From contig DOKY01000026.1 in the NCBI GenBank assembly GCA_003510135.1, positions 13,569 to 77,568 of the forward strand: a DNA stretch of 64,000 nucleotides, given 5' to 3'. The translations under genes were made by a program, and so were the position numbers. Of this stretch, positions 1-8,327 are shown piece after piece. Each line of letters starts with the position of its first letter. The stretch's first letter is position 1. This DNA is from Pseudothermotoga sp. (GTDB lineage: Bacteria > Thermotogota > Thermotogae > Thermotogales > DSM-5069). A model generated the notes under the pieces. That model was not told the origin of the DNA. It did no database searches and saw only the letters and a list, made by a program, of their open reading frames with translations.

Positions 1-991
1 AGGATTGTTGTCGGCCACGCTCGGTTTGCTGATTTCCACAATCGGTATTGACGTCACCACGGGTTATCCGAGATTCACCTTCAATGTCACTGAATTGATG
101 GACGGCGTGAGTTTCATACCCGCGATGATAGGCCTGTTCGGACTGTCTGAAGTTTTGAAAAGAACGTCTGAAAAGAGTCGGCTTCAACTGTCTGCAGTCT
201 CAGAGGTGGTCAGACCAAACCTGAAAGAGACGTTCGCACACATATGGAATCACAAGTTCACTCTTCTTCGTGGTGCCCTCGTAGGCACCTTCATAGGAGC
301 ATTGCCCGGTGCCGGTGCGGACGTCGCGGCGTGGGTTTCGTACGGTGTGGAGAAGAACGTGTCGAAAGACGAAGAGCTTGGCAAGGGTAGCGTGCGTGGA
401 GTCATTGCTCCAACCAGTGCGAACAACGCGGCCATTGGAGGAACCTGGATTCCCGCACTCGTGTTTGGTTTGCCTGGTGACTCTATCACCGCGATCGTTC
501 TTGGTGCGATGCTCATGTACGGTCTCAGACCGGGTCCGATGATCTTCACTCAGTCAAGAGATCTCGTCACGCAGCTATTCGCAGTCGCAGTGTTGATACA
601 GATTCTGCTGATACCGGTAGGCTGGCTCGGGATAAAAGCATTTTCGTTGTTTGTGAGACTCAAAACGAGCCTCGTGATGACTGCCGTGACAATTTTTTGC
701 ATCATAGGTTCTTACGCCCTGAGAAACAGCGTTTTCGATGTTTATGTGATGTTTGTTTTCGGTCTCATCGGTTATGTCTTTGAAAAGTTGAGAATCCCGC
801 TCGCGCCGATGATTCTGGGTTTGATCCTTGGCAGAACAGTTGAGGACAATCTGAGGGTTGGTTTGATCAAGACAAAGGGAAACTTCCTTCCGTTCCTGAC
901 TCGTCCCATATCGCTGGCACTGTTCGTGATGATAGTTCTGGTGTTGATCGTTCCGCCGTTGACGAAAACCTTTTCGAAGAAGAAAGTATAA
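1..991 (+). CDS. Tripartite tricarboxylate transporter permease, TctA family (5' truncated by window)
   Basis: This is the C-terminal part (about 329 residues) of the large, many-spanning membrane subunit of a TTT-type solute transporter, a secondary carrier that works with a periplasmic binding protein and a small TctB subunit. The reading frame is open at the left edge, so the true start lies outside. The family is recognised from the conserved stretch GALPGAGADVAAWVSYG near residue 98, followed by APTSANNAAIGG and the glycine/proline-rich FGLPGDS segment, and then several hydrophobic spans. Full-length family members are about 500 residues. The substrate (citrate, tartrate or another carboxylate) cannot be read from the sequence. 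The gene ends 21 bp before cinA on the same strand. Confidence 0.85.
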   Translation, partial: GLLSATLGLLISTIGIDVTTGYPRFTFNVTELMDGVSFIPAMIGLFGLSEVLKRTSEKSRLQLSAVSEVVRPNLKETFAHIWNHKFTLLRGALVGTFIGALPGAGADVAAWVSYGVEKNVSKDEELGKGSVRGVIAPTSANNAAIGGTWIPALVFGLPGDSITAIVLGAMLMYGLRPGPMIFTQSRDLVTQLFAVAVLIQILLIPVGWLGIKAFSLFVRLKTSLVMTAVTIFCIIGSYALRNSVFDVYVMFVFGLIGYVFEKLRIPLAPMILGLILGRTVEDNLRVGLIKTKGNFLPFLTRPISLALFVMIVLVLIVPPLTKTFSKKKV

Positions 992-1012
992 TTTTTATCG
1001 GAGGGAGATCTG

Positions 1013-2233
1013 TTGAAGACCGCTGCCGTTTTGACGATAGGTAGCGAGGTGGTTGAAGGCGTCATACTCAACACGAATGCCCAGTACATCTGCCAGAAGC
1101 TCACCGAGAACGGCTACAAACCAGTGAAAGTCGCCAGCGTGGACGACGATGAAGGTTCAATCAGGGAAGAGGTACAACGTTTGCTCGAGTGCTGTGATCT
1201 GCTGGTCCTGTGCGGGGGTCTGGGACCAACCGAAGATGATAGAACGCGCGAGGCGGTTGCCAAAGCTCTGTCAAAGAGGTTGATTCTCGACGAGGAGATC
1301 AAAAAGAAAATCCATGATAAAGTTTCGCGATATTACACCAGCCTTCCCAGGAACTTGGACAAGCAGGCTCTCGTCATCGAGGGTGCTCAAATCATCGCAA
1401 ACCCCGTAGGTACCGCGCCTGGTCAGTTGATCGATTTTCACGGTAAGAAGATCGTTCTCTTACCCGGACCACCCCAGGAAATGAAACCGATGTTTGACAG
1501 CGTGCTTGAGAAACTGAGAACAGAACAAAACTTCAAGACGATTAAGATGCTCTTTTTCGCCGTCCCCGAGTCGGTCCTGGATCAGTTCATAACCGACACC
1601 TCGGTGAAAAGTTGCGTGAGGATCGCAACCCAGGCATCTTTCAGTGAAGGCGTGTGGGTGAGACTCACCGCGCCTCTGGATTGCTTTGTCGAAGCTCAGA
1701 ATCTTGCGCAGAGAATCGTTGAGAAGTTCCAGCGCAACTTCATAGGTTATGGGGACACGAGCGTTGAGAAGGCCTTGTTCGAGGAGTTGAGAAAGAAGAA
1801 TCTCACCTTTTCGGTTGCGGAGTCCTGCACGGGTGGACTCGTGAGTGCTAAGATCGTATCGATTCCAGGAGCATCGAGCGTGTTCGTTGGGGGTGTTGTT
1901 GCTTACGACAACAATGTGAAAGTGAAGATACTCAAGGTCCGGGAGGAAACGCTCAAGAGTTTTGGAGCGGTGAGCGAACAGTGTGTTGTGGAGATGGCCC
2001 GTGGGATTAAGGAACTCACCGGTAGCGATTTGGCCATTTCCATTTCTGGCATCGCCGGACCAACAGGGGGAAGTGAGGAAAAGCCTGTTGGAACGGCATA
2101 CTTCTGTGTAACGGATGGAAAGACGGACAGCGTTGAAAAAATCTTCTATCCACAAGAAAGAAACATATTCAGATCAAGGATCGCCACACACGCGCTGTAT
2201 TTGTTGCTGGCACATGTGCGTGGTATGATATAG
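1013..2233 (+). CDS. cinA: CinA-family protein (MoCF-like domain plus nicotinamide-nucleotide amidase domain)
   Basis: A two-domain protein of 406 residues, the usual CinA length. The N-terminal part (residues 1-170) is a molybdopterin-binding-like (MoCF) fold with the motif GGLGPTEDDRT and GTAPG. The C-terminal part (from about 245) carries the PncC-type amidase signature VAESCTGGLVSAKI and GIAGPTGGSEEKPVGTA. The family hydrolyses NMN to nicotinate mononucleotide and can have ADP-ribose pyrophosphatase activity. The start is a TTG preceded by GGAGGGAGATC. It sits directly before cheA on the same strand and may be cotranscribed with the motility genes, although its job in pyridine nucleotide salvage does not obviously relate to them. 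Confidence 0.93.
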   Translation: MKTAAVLTIGSEVVEGVILNTNAQYICQKLTENGYKPVKVASVDDDEGSIREEVQRLLECCDLLVLCGGLGPTEDDRTREAVAKALSKRLILDEEIKKKIHDKVSRYYTSLPRNLDKQALVIEGAQIIANPVGTAPGQLIDFHGKKIVLLPGPPQEMKPMFDSVLEKLRTEQNFKTIKMLFFAVPESVLDQFITDTSVKSCVRIATQASFSEGVWVRLTAPLDCFVEAQNLAQRIVEKFQRNFIGYGDTSVEKALFEELRKKNLTFSVAESCTGGLVSAKIVSIPGASSVFVGGVVAYDNNVKVKILKVREETLKSFGAVSEQCVVEMARGIKELTGSDLAISISGIAGPTGGSEEKPVGTAYFCVTDGKTDSVEKIFYPQERNIFRSRIATHALYLLLAHVRGMI

Positions 2234-2262
2234 TCTGACAAAGCAAGTTAGGAGGAATCCGT

Positions 2263-4260
2263 ATGAACGAACAGTATTTGAGCGTTTTCCTCGATGAGAG
2301 CAGAGAGTACGTTCAGAGTCTGAACGAATCTTTGTTGAAACTCGAGAAAAATCCTCGCGATGAAGAAACGATAAACGAAACGTTCAGGATTCTTCACACC
2401 CTCAAGGGTATGGCGGGCACCATGGGATTTGAACACATGGCCAAGCTCAGCCACAGGATGGAACAACTTCTGGACAAGGTGAGATCCAAGAGAATCACCC
2501 TGACGAGTGATCTGCTCGATCGTTTGTTCGCCGGCGTTGACATGATAGACAGGATGATCAACAACATCGCCTCTGGCGGAAACGACCAGGCGGACGAAGA
2601 AGATCTGAAAAGCTTGATGGATGCGTTTGAGGTAGTTCAAGAAGAGAAAGTCCAAGAACAGAGCGTTAATTCACAAACAAAGGAAGAACCTGATGGTGTG
2701 GACGATTCGGTGATGAAGGTCATCCAGGAAGCTTCAAAAGAAGGTTACAACGCGTTCAAAGTCAGGGTGGCTCTGGCCGAAGGAACACTCATGAAGGCTG
2801 TCAGGATGTACATGGTGTTCAAAGCTATAGAAGATTCTGGCGGGCAAATTCTGAGCAGCGTTCCTCCCGTTGAGGACATAGAGCAGGAAAAGTTCGACAG
2901 AGAAGTCGAGCTCGTAGTTATTACGAAGCAGAATGCAGAATCTTTGCACAAGGTGATCTCCTCCATATCCGAGATAGAAAAGGTCACCGTGTTGACTATA
3001 ACGAAGGGTCAGGGAAAGCCGAATGAAGAAGAGGAAGAGAAGGAGGAAGAAGTTCAAGAGAAAGTTGAGATCGTTGAGGAGAAAACGCCAGAACAGAAGA
3101 TCTCCCAAAAGAGGAGACTCGTTCAAACGGTTCGTGTGGACATCGACAAACTCGATACACTGATGAACCTCATGGGGGAACTCGTCATATCGAGGAGCAG
3201 GATCTCCGACATTCTGAAGAAATACAACATAAAGGAAGTCGACGAAAGCCTTTCACAGTTGAACCGGATAACGCTCGATCTGCAGAACGTTGTGATGAAG
3301 ATCAGGATGGTTCCCATCGCTTTTGTCTTCAACAGGTTCCCAAGGATGGTCAGAGACCTTGCAAAGCAACTTTCGAAGGAGATAAACTTCATCATCGAGG
3401 GTGAAGACACGGAGCTCGACAGAACCTTTGTGGAGGACATCGGAGAACCCCTTGTGCATTTGCTGAGGAACGCAATAGATCATGGGATAGAGACGAAGGA
3501 AGAACGCATAGCGAAGGGTAAGTCTCCCGTCGGTACGGTCGTACTCTCTGCCAGACACGAGGGTAACACCGTTGTGATCGAAGTAAAGGACGACGGAAGG
3601 GGCATCGACAGAAACGCCGTCGTCAGGAAAGCGATAGAAAAAGGCCTCATCAGTGAAGCCCAGGCAGAGAGTATGCCGGACGAGAAGGTTTACGAACTTT
3701 TGTTCTTACCAGGTTTCTCAACGCGATCCGATGCCACGGAGCTGTCCGGTAGAGGTGTGGGCATGGACGCGGTCAAAAGCGTGGTCGAGTCTCTGAACGG
3801 AACGGTGAAGATAGAGAGCATCAAAGACAGAGGAACAACCGTCACGATAAGACTACCTTTGACACTTGCGATAATCCAAGCACTTCTGGTCACGGTGAAC
3901 AACCACGTTTATGCCATTCCGATCGCCAACATAGACAGTACGTTGAACGTGCCCGCCAACAAAGTACAGAAGCTCCAGGACAGGCTCGTCACAGTCATAC
4001 GCGGCGAGATAATTCCGCTGGTGAAGCTCTGGGAAGTGTTCGGACTCAACGGGCGCAAAGAAGAACAGTACTACAACACGGTCATCGTTCGCGTGGGAAA
4101 CAGGAAGTACGGCTTGGTCGTTGATTCGCTGATAGGTCAAGAAGACATAGTGATAAAGTCGCTCGGAAAGATCTTCAGCGATGTAAGAATATTCAGTGGT
4201 GGTGCCATACTTGGTGACGGGAGCATAGCCTTGATACTCGATGTTTCAAACGTCGTCTGA
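2263..4260 (+). CDS. cheA: Chemotaxis histidine kinase CheA
   Basis: Sensor kinase of the chemotaxis array; it autophosphorylates and passes phosphate to CheY. It is 665 residues long with the five classic domains: an HPt domain with the phospho-accepting His45 in [14 protein letters not shown]; a CheY-binding P2 domain (about 140-255); a very acidic Glu/Lys linker near 260-290; the P3 dimerisation helices; a P4 kinase domain with the N box [19 protein letters not shown] and GRGVGMDAV; and a CheW-like P5 domain. The ATG is preceded by AGGAGGA. It leads the che block, with cheW 11 bp downstream. Confidence 0.98.
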   Translation: MNEQYLSVFLDESREYVQSLNESLLKLEKNPRDEETINETFRILHTLKGMAGTMGFEHMAKLSHRMEQLLDKVRSKRITLTSDLLDRLFAGVDMIDRMINNIASGGNDQADEEDLKSLMDAFEVVQEEKVQEQSVNSQTKEEPDGVDDSVMKVIQEASKEGYNAFKVRVALAEGTLMKAVRMYMVFKAIEDSGGQILSSVPPVEDIEQEKFDREVELVVITKQNAESLHKVISSISEIEKVTVLTITKGQGKPNEEEEEKEEEVQEKVEIVEEKTPEQKISQKRRLVQTVRVDIDKLDTLMNLMGELVISRSRISDILKKYNIKEVDESLSQLNRITLDLQNVVMKIRMVPIAFVFNRFPRMVRDLAKQLSKEINFIIEGEDTELDRTFVEDIGEPLVHLLRNAIDHGIETKEERIAKGKSPVGTVVLSARHEGNTVVIEVKDDGRGIDRNAVVRKAIEKGLISEAQAESMPDEKVYELLFLPGFSTRSDATELSGRGVGMDAVKSVVESLNGTVKIESIKDRGTTVTIRLPLTLAIIQALLVTVNNHVYAIPIANIDSTLNVPANKVQKLQDRLVTVIRGEIIPLVKLWEVFGLNGRKEEQYYNTVIVRVGNRKYGLVVDSLIGQEDIVIKSLGKIFSDVRIFSGGAILGDGSIALILDVSNVV

Positions 4261-4271
4261 GGAGGGAGACC

Positions 4272-4709
4272 ATGGCTGATCTTTCAGAATTCGAAGTCTT
4301 CGTCTTCGGTGTGGGTAGCCAAGACATGGCTTTCGATGTGGAATACGTGAGCATCGTGATAGAGAAGACCGATATTACCCCCGTACCGCGTGCGAAGAAG
4401 AACGTTCTTGGGGTGATGAATCTGAGGGGACGCATCGTTCCGGTTATCGATCTTGCTGCCATGCTCGGACTGTCCTCCAAGGACAGCGCAGAGGGGAAGA
4501 TCGTGGTGGTGAACTACGAAGACATCGAGACCGGTTTTCTCGTAGAAAGGGTTAGAGGTGTGATGAGATTCAGGAGTGATGACGTTGAAAAGATGCAGAA
4601 GTTCGAGAGTTTTGGTGAGAAGTCGAAGGGTATCATAAAGAAGCAGGAAGAGCTGATAATTCATTTGAACGTGGGCAAAATACTTGAGGAGCTGACAATG
4701 TCTTCGTAA
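4272..4709 (+). CDS. cheW: Chemotaxis coupling protein CheW
   Basis: A single CheW domain of 145 residues that bridges methyl-accepting receptors and the P5 domain of CheA. Family features visible are the N-terminal beta strand FEVFVFGVGSQDMAFDVEYV, the NLRGRIVPVIDLA motif near residue 50 and a hydrophobic C-terminal half. The start ATG follows GGAGGGAGACC. It lies between cheA and cheY, as expected for the core signalling complex. Confidence 0.97.
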   Translation: MADLSEFEVFVFGVGSQDMAFDVEYVSIVIEKTDITPVPRAKKNVLGVMNLRGRIVPVIDLAAMLGLSSKDSAEGKIVVVNYEDIETGFLVERVRGVMRFRSDDVEKMQKFESFGEKSKGIIKKQEELIIHLNVGKILEELTMSS

Positions 4710-4733
4710 GAACGTTTTGGGGAGGTAAACGGA

Positions 4734-5093
4734 ATGGCAAAGAGAGTGCTTATAGTGGATGACGCCGCTTTCATGAGGATGCTCCTGAAAGACATAATCA
4801 CGAAGGCCGGATACGAAGTGGCGGGGGAAGCGGCGAACGGAGTTGAAGCCGTGGAAAAGTACAAGGAACTCAAACCGGATGTGGTGACGATGGACATAAT
4901 GATGCCAGAGATGGACGGCATCACGGCGATCAAGAAAATCAAGGAAATTGACCCGAACGCTAAAATCATTGTGTGCAGCGCGATGGGCCAGCAAGCCATG
5001 GTGATCGAAGCGATACAGGCCGGAGCGAAGGATTTCATAGTGAAGCCTTTCCAGCACAGCAGAGTGATCGAAGCTCTACAAAAGCTGAGTTGA
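4734..5093 (+). CDS. cheY: Chemotaxis response regulator CheY
   Basis: A stand-alone receiver domain of 119 residues. The acidic pocket (Asp9, Asp10), the phospho-acceptor Asp54 in VVTMDIMMPEMDG, Ser82 in the switch position and Lys104 in FIVKPF are all present, so it should be an active response regulator that binds the flagellar motor when phosphorylated. No output domain is attached. It follows cheW by 24 bp with an RBS GGGGAGG, and the export genes start 4 bp after it. Confidence 0.98.
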   Translation: MAKRVLIVDDAAFMRMLLKDIITKAGYEVAGEAANGVEAVEKYKELKPDVVTMDIMMPEMDGITAIKKIKEIDPNAKIIVCSAMGQQAMVIEAIQAGAKDFIVKPFQHSRVIEALQKLS

Positions 5094-5097
5094 GGAT

Positions 5098-5442
5098 GTG
5101 GGAAACATAGGTAAGTTGATAGCGCAGTTTCTTCTCGCCCTCGGTATCCTGATAGGTCTGCTTTATCTGGTCTATGTCTTTGTGAGAAAGCGTGTTCCTT
5201 TTGTTGCTTCAAGAGACGTGCAGGTGCTTCAGAGACACTACATCGACAGGAACACCTCCATAGTTTTGGTCAAGGTCCTCGACGAATATTATTATTTGCT
5301 CCTTTCACACTCCAGTTCCACCGTGTTGAAGAAACTCTCAGAGCAAGAGGTAGCACACGTGGAAATCAGAGAACCTTTTTCGAAAATCCTTTTCAAGAGG
5401 CTTTCGAAGATCCGCGGTCAGAATAAGGAAGAGAAAGAATGA
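5098..5442 (+). CDS. fliO: Flagellar biosynthetic protein FliO-like
   Basis: A 114-residue protein with one N-terminal membrane span (about residues 8-28, LIAQFLLALGILIGLLYLVY) and a small cytoplasmic beta-rich domain, which is the FliO/FliZ architecture. FliO assists assembly of the FliP ring in the flagellar export gate. Primary sequence conservation in this family is weak, so the call rests on topology, size and its place directly before fliP. The GTG start is taken because it follows GAGGAT and sits 4 bp after cheY. Confidence 0.75.
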   Translation: MGNIGKLIAQFLLALGILIGLLYLVYVFVRKRVPFVASRDVQVLQRHYIDRNTSIVLVKVLDEYYYLLLSHSSSTVLKKLSEQEVAHVEIREPFSKILFKRLSKIRGQNKEEKE

Positions 5443-6194
5443 AAAAGAGATGCCTCGTTTTGACATTGCTCTTGCTGGTAAGCCTATCTTTTGCGCAGGA
5501 GGAGGTCCCTTTCCCTTCCATAAGCATAAGGGTGAATCCACCAGAGAGCCAGCGCGACCTGGTCGTCACGCTGGAAATACTCCTCATACTGACCGTTCTC
5601 ACACTCGCACCAAGCATACTGGTTCTATTCACATCTTTCACACGCATCATCGTGGTTTTCTCTTTTCTGAGAAACGCACTCGGTACCAGGCAGACCCCAC
5701 CCAACCAGGTCCTCGTGGGCCTTGCCCTGTTTCTCACCTTCTTCATAATGCAGCCGGTCTGGAACGACATATACAACGATGCGCTCACCCCCTACCTGGA
5801 AGGTGCGATAGGATACCAGGAATTGTTCGATCGGACCATGAATCGCGTGAGAAGCTTCATGATCAGTGAACTGAAGAACCACCACAACGAAGACAACGTT
5901 TTTCTGCTCGCTTCAAGTGTTGGAAGCAACTTCGACAGGATTGAAGATGCACCGAACAGTGTTGTCATACCTGCCTTTGTGCTCGGAGAACTCGAGATCG
6001 GCTTCAAAATGGGCATCTTGCTCTATGTACCGTTCATCGTGATCGACATGATCGTTGCCAGCGTCCTGCTCTCGATGGGTATGATCATGATACCTCCGGT
6101 GCTGGTCTCTTTGCCTTTCAAGGTCTTGCTCTTCATAGCGGTGAACGGTTGGGACCTTCTGGTCAGTGGCCTGATCAAGAGCTTCGCGAGGTGA
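5439..6194 (+). CDS. fliP: Flagellar type III export gate protein FliP
   Basis: Core pore subunit of the flagellar protein export gate in the inner membrane. It is 251 residues with a cleavable signal peptide (MKKRCLVLTLLLLVSLSFAQ), as FliP normally has, then spans containing the family signature SFTRIIVVFSFLRNALGTRQ followed by TPPNQVL, and a C-terminal pair of helices with MIPPVLVSLPFKVLLF. The ATG overlaps the fliO stop codon (ATGA), suggesting translational coupling. Confidence 0.97.
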   Translation: MKKRCLVLTLLLLVSLSFAQEEVPFPSISIRVNPPESQRDLVVTLEILLILTVLTLAPSILVLFTSFTRIIVVFSFLRNALGTRQTPPNQVLVGLALFLTFFIMQPVWNDIYNDALTPYLEGAIGYQELFDRTMNRVRSFMISELKNHHNEDNVFLLASSVGSNFDRIEDAPNSVVIPAFVLGELEIGFKMGILLYVPFIVIDMIVASVLLSMGMIMIPPVLVSLPFKVLLFIAVNGWDLLVSGLIKSFAR

Positions 6195-6199
6195 TCGGT

Positions 6200-6466
6200 T
6201 TGACCATAGACGTTTTCGTGGATGTCGTTAAGGAGGGTATCGAGGTCATCCTGATTCTGATAACCCCGCCGCTGCTGGTGAGTCTGATCGCAGGACTCAT
6301 CATAGGAGTGTTGCAAGCCGCAACGCAGATTCACGAGCAAACGCTAACTTTCGCTCCGAAGATCATTCTGACCTTTCTGACGATCATGCTGCTTGGATCA
6401 TGGATGCTGCAAAAGCTGGTCGAGTACATGCGGGAGATCTTGGAGAAGTTCATGGGGATGGTCTGA
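6200..6466 (+). CDS. fliQ: Flagellar export gate protein FliQ
   Basis: An 88-residue protein with two membrane spans, the normal FliQ size. It packs around the FliP-FliR pore. The TTG at 6200 is chosen because it is preceded by GAGGTGA at a good spacing and gives the family length (TIDVFVDVVKEGIEVIL...). A GTG at 6191 overlapping the fliP stop is the alternative, and a longer open frame from 6149 would overlap fliP without support. The motif GVLQAATQIHEQTLTFAPKI is typical of the family. Confidence 0.94.
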   Translation: MTIDVFVDVVKEGIEVILILITPPLLVSLIAGLIIGVLQAATQIHEQTLTFAPKIILTFLTIMLLGSWMLQKLVEYMREILEKFMGMV

Positions 6467-6473
6467 ACTGAGT

Positions 6474-7235
6474 GTGTACGAGTTCGTTCAGGAGAAATTC
6501 CTTGTATGGGCTTTGGCCCTGACGAGGATCGCGGGCATGTTCACGGTGGCACCCTTTTTTGGAGACTGGTTCTTGCCACTGCAAATCAAGGTGTTGCTCA
6601 CCTTGTTTTTGAGCTGGTTGATTGCTCCTGTGCTGCAGCAGGCTGTACCTTTGGACACACCCGTTCTGACGCTGGTTATCAGCATGCTCAACAATTATCT
6701 CTACGGTCTTGCGATAGGATTGTTGGCGCTCTTACCGCTCGTGGGGCTCAGTCTGGCGGGTGAGGTCTTCGGTACGCAGATGGGTTTCGCCATGTCTTCA
6801 CTTTTCGATCCCCAGCGTGAGGAAGTACCGCTGCACGGAGAACTGCTGTACACGATAGGCCTGTTCGCTTTTGTGACGATCAAAGGGCACTTGCTTGTCT
6901 ATCAGGCGATCGTCGATTCGTTCGAGCACTTTTCGCTCACAGCCTCGCTCGCAGGATTGAACTTCATGGACGCACTCATCAACAAAGCATCGGAGAGTTT
7001 CGTTGTTGCACTCAAGTTTGGCATGCCGCTGATCGGTCTCATGCTGATCGTTTCGGTGGCACTCGGCATCCTTTCTCGCCTGGTTCCACAGATGAATGTT
7101 TTCATGGTGGGTTTGCCTTTGAAAGTGCTCGTTGGTATGCTCTTAATGGTGGGAATGATAGGCATATGGGCGGAAATGAGTGCGCGTCTGGCTCAAAGTA
7201 CGGTCAATTTCATAGAGTTTTTCCTGAGTCGTTGA
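6474..7235 (+). CDS. fliR: Flagellar export gate protein FliR
   Basis: A polytopic membrane protein of about 253 residues that closes the FliP5FliQ4FliR1 export pore. Recognisable stretches are LTRIAGMFTVAPFFGD near the N terminus, GEVFGTQMGFAMSSLFDP in the middle and the hydrophobic C-terminal region. The GTG at 6474 gives the family length; a CTG at 6468 is possible. The frame stays open upstream into fliQ, but the translated residues there are not FliR-like. Its last codons overlap the flhB start. Confidence 0.94.
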   Translation: MYEFVQEKFLVWALALTRIAGMFTVAPFFGDWFLPLQIKVLLTLFLSWLIAPVLQQAVPLDTPVLTLVISMLNNYLYGLAIGLLALLPLVGLSLAGEVFGTQMGFAMSSLFDPQREEVPLHGELLYTIGLFAFVTIKGHLLVYQAIVDSFEHFSLTASLAGLNFMDALINKASESFVVALKFGMPLIGLMLIVSVALGILSRLVPQMNVFMVGLPLKVLVGMLLMVGMIGIWAEMSARLAQSTVNFIEFFLSR

Positions 7236-8290
7236 AAATCGACCTGCAGCTTTTTGCTGATCCTGACAGAACCGAGAAGCCCACTCCCAGACGGAGAAGA
7301 AAAGCCAGAGAAGAGGGACAGGTTGCCGTATCGCGCGAGTTGAACATGGCGCTGAGCTTTCTCGCAGCGGTGATCGCTCTGAGGTTGATTCTGCCCCAAC
7401 TCGTCAGATCCTTGACCAACGCTTCGACACCTTTTCTCGCGCTCGAACCGATGGATTTGGAAACGCTGTCGGGTTTCGTCTTCCAACTCTTCAAAGATCC
7501 TTTGGTCCTTTTTATCCTGTTCATGAGTCTAGTCGCTCTCGTTGGAATAATCGCTGGCGCTCTGCAAACAAGGTTTTTGTTCTCCTTCAAACCCCTGAAA
7601 CTGGATCTGAACAGGATCAACCCGATCGAAGGGTTCAAGAGGATGTTCTCCCTGCGAAACCTGTTTGAGCTGTTTAAGTCGTTCGTTAAACTCACGATCG
7701 TGGGTTACGTGTCTTACGTCGTGATCAGACAGCGCTACAGAGAGTTGCCAAATCTCACCGACCTCGAGCCGGGCGAGTCCATCTGGTACCTTGCGAATCT
7801 GATCTACAAAGTGCTCTTGCGCTGCGCGATAGCGATCTTGGCCTTGGCCTTAGTGGATTACCTCTTTCAAAGATGGGAATTTGAAAAAAGCCTGCGAATG
7901 ACAAGGCAGGAACTGAAAGAAGAGTTCAAAGAGGTCGAAGGCAATCCTGAGGTGAAGAGACGACAGCGTGAGATCATGATGAGACTCGCACGTGGAAGAA
8001 TGCTTCAGAAGGTTCCGGAGGCTGACGTCGTCATAACGAACCCAACGCACATCGCCGTGGCTTTGCAATACGACTCCGAAGAGATGGAGGCCCCGGAAGT
8101 CGTGGCAAAGGGAGCAGATGAACTTGCCAGAAAGATCGTCAAGATTGCCGTTGACAGCAACGTGCCCATCGTTCGCAACCCGCAGGTCGCATGGGAACTC
8201 TACAAAAGCTGTGAGGTCGGAGATCAGATCCCGCCAACCCTGTACAGGGCCGTCGCAGAAATCCTCGCATACGTTTACTCGTTGAGGTGA
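7232..8290 (+). CDS. flhB: Flagellar export switch protein FlhB
   Basis: Membrane protein with a cytoplasmic switch domain that changes export from rod/hook to filament substrates. The N terminus DLQLFADPDRTEKPTPRRRR is the typical FlhB opening, four spans follow, and the self-cleavage site NPTH (Asn/Pro) is in VVITNPTHIAVALQY about 270 residues in. The TTG start overlaps the fliR stop (TTGA), giving about 352 residues, the usual length. An upstream in-frame codon at 7166 would place 22 unrelated residues in front and is rejected. Confidence 0.96.
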   Translation: MKIDLQLFADPDRTEKPTPRRRRKAREEGQVAVSRELNMALSFLAAVIALRLILPQLVRSLTNASTPFLALEPMDLETLSGFVFQLFKDPLVLFILFMSLVALVGIIAGALQTRFLFSFKPLKLDLNRINPIEGFKRMFSLRNLFELFKSFVKLTIVGYVSYVVIRQRYRELPNLTDLEPGESIWYLANLIYKVLLRCAIAILALALVDYLFQRWEFEKSLRMTRQELKEEFKEVEGNPEVKRRQREIMMRLARGRMLQKVPEADVVITNPTHIAVALQYDSEEMEAPEVVAKGADELARKIVKIAVDSNVPIVRNPQVAWELYKSCEVGDQIPPTLYRAVAEILAYVYSLR

Positions 8291-8296
8291 AATGCT

Positions 8297-8305
8297 TGCT
8301 ATAAT
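8297..8305 (+). promoter_or_regulatory. Possible extended -10 promoter before flhA
   Basis: In the 37-bp gap after flhB the sequence TGCTATAAT is a perfect -10 hexamer with the TGn extension. No good -35 lies 16-18 bp upstream. It could be an internal promoter that boosts flhA and the genes behind it. The RBS AAGGGAG of flhA follows at 8314-8320. Confidence 0.4.
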
Positions 8306-8327
8306 TTCATGTTAAGGGAGCGAAAAT

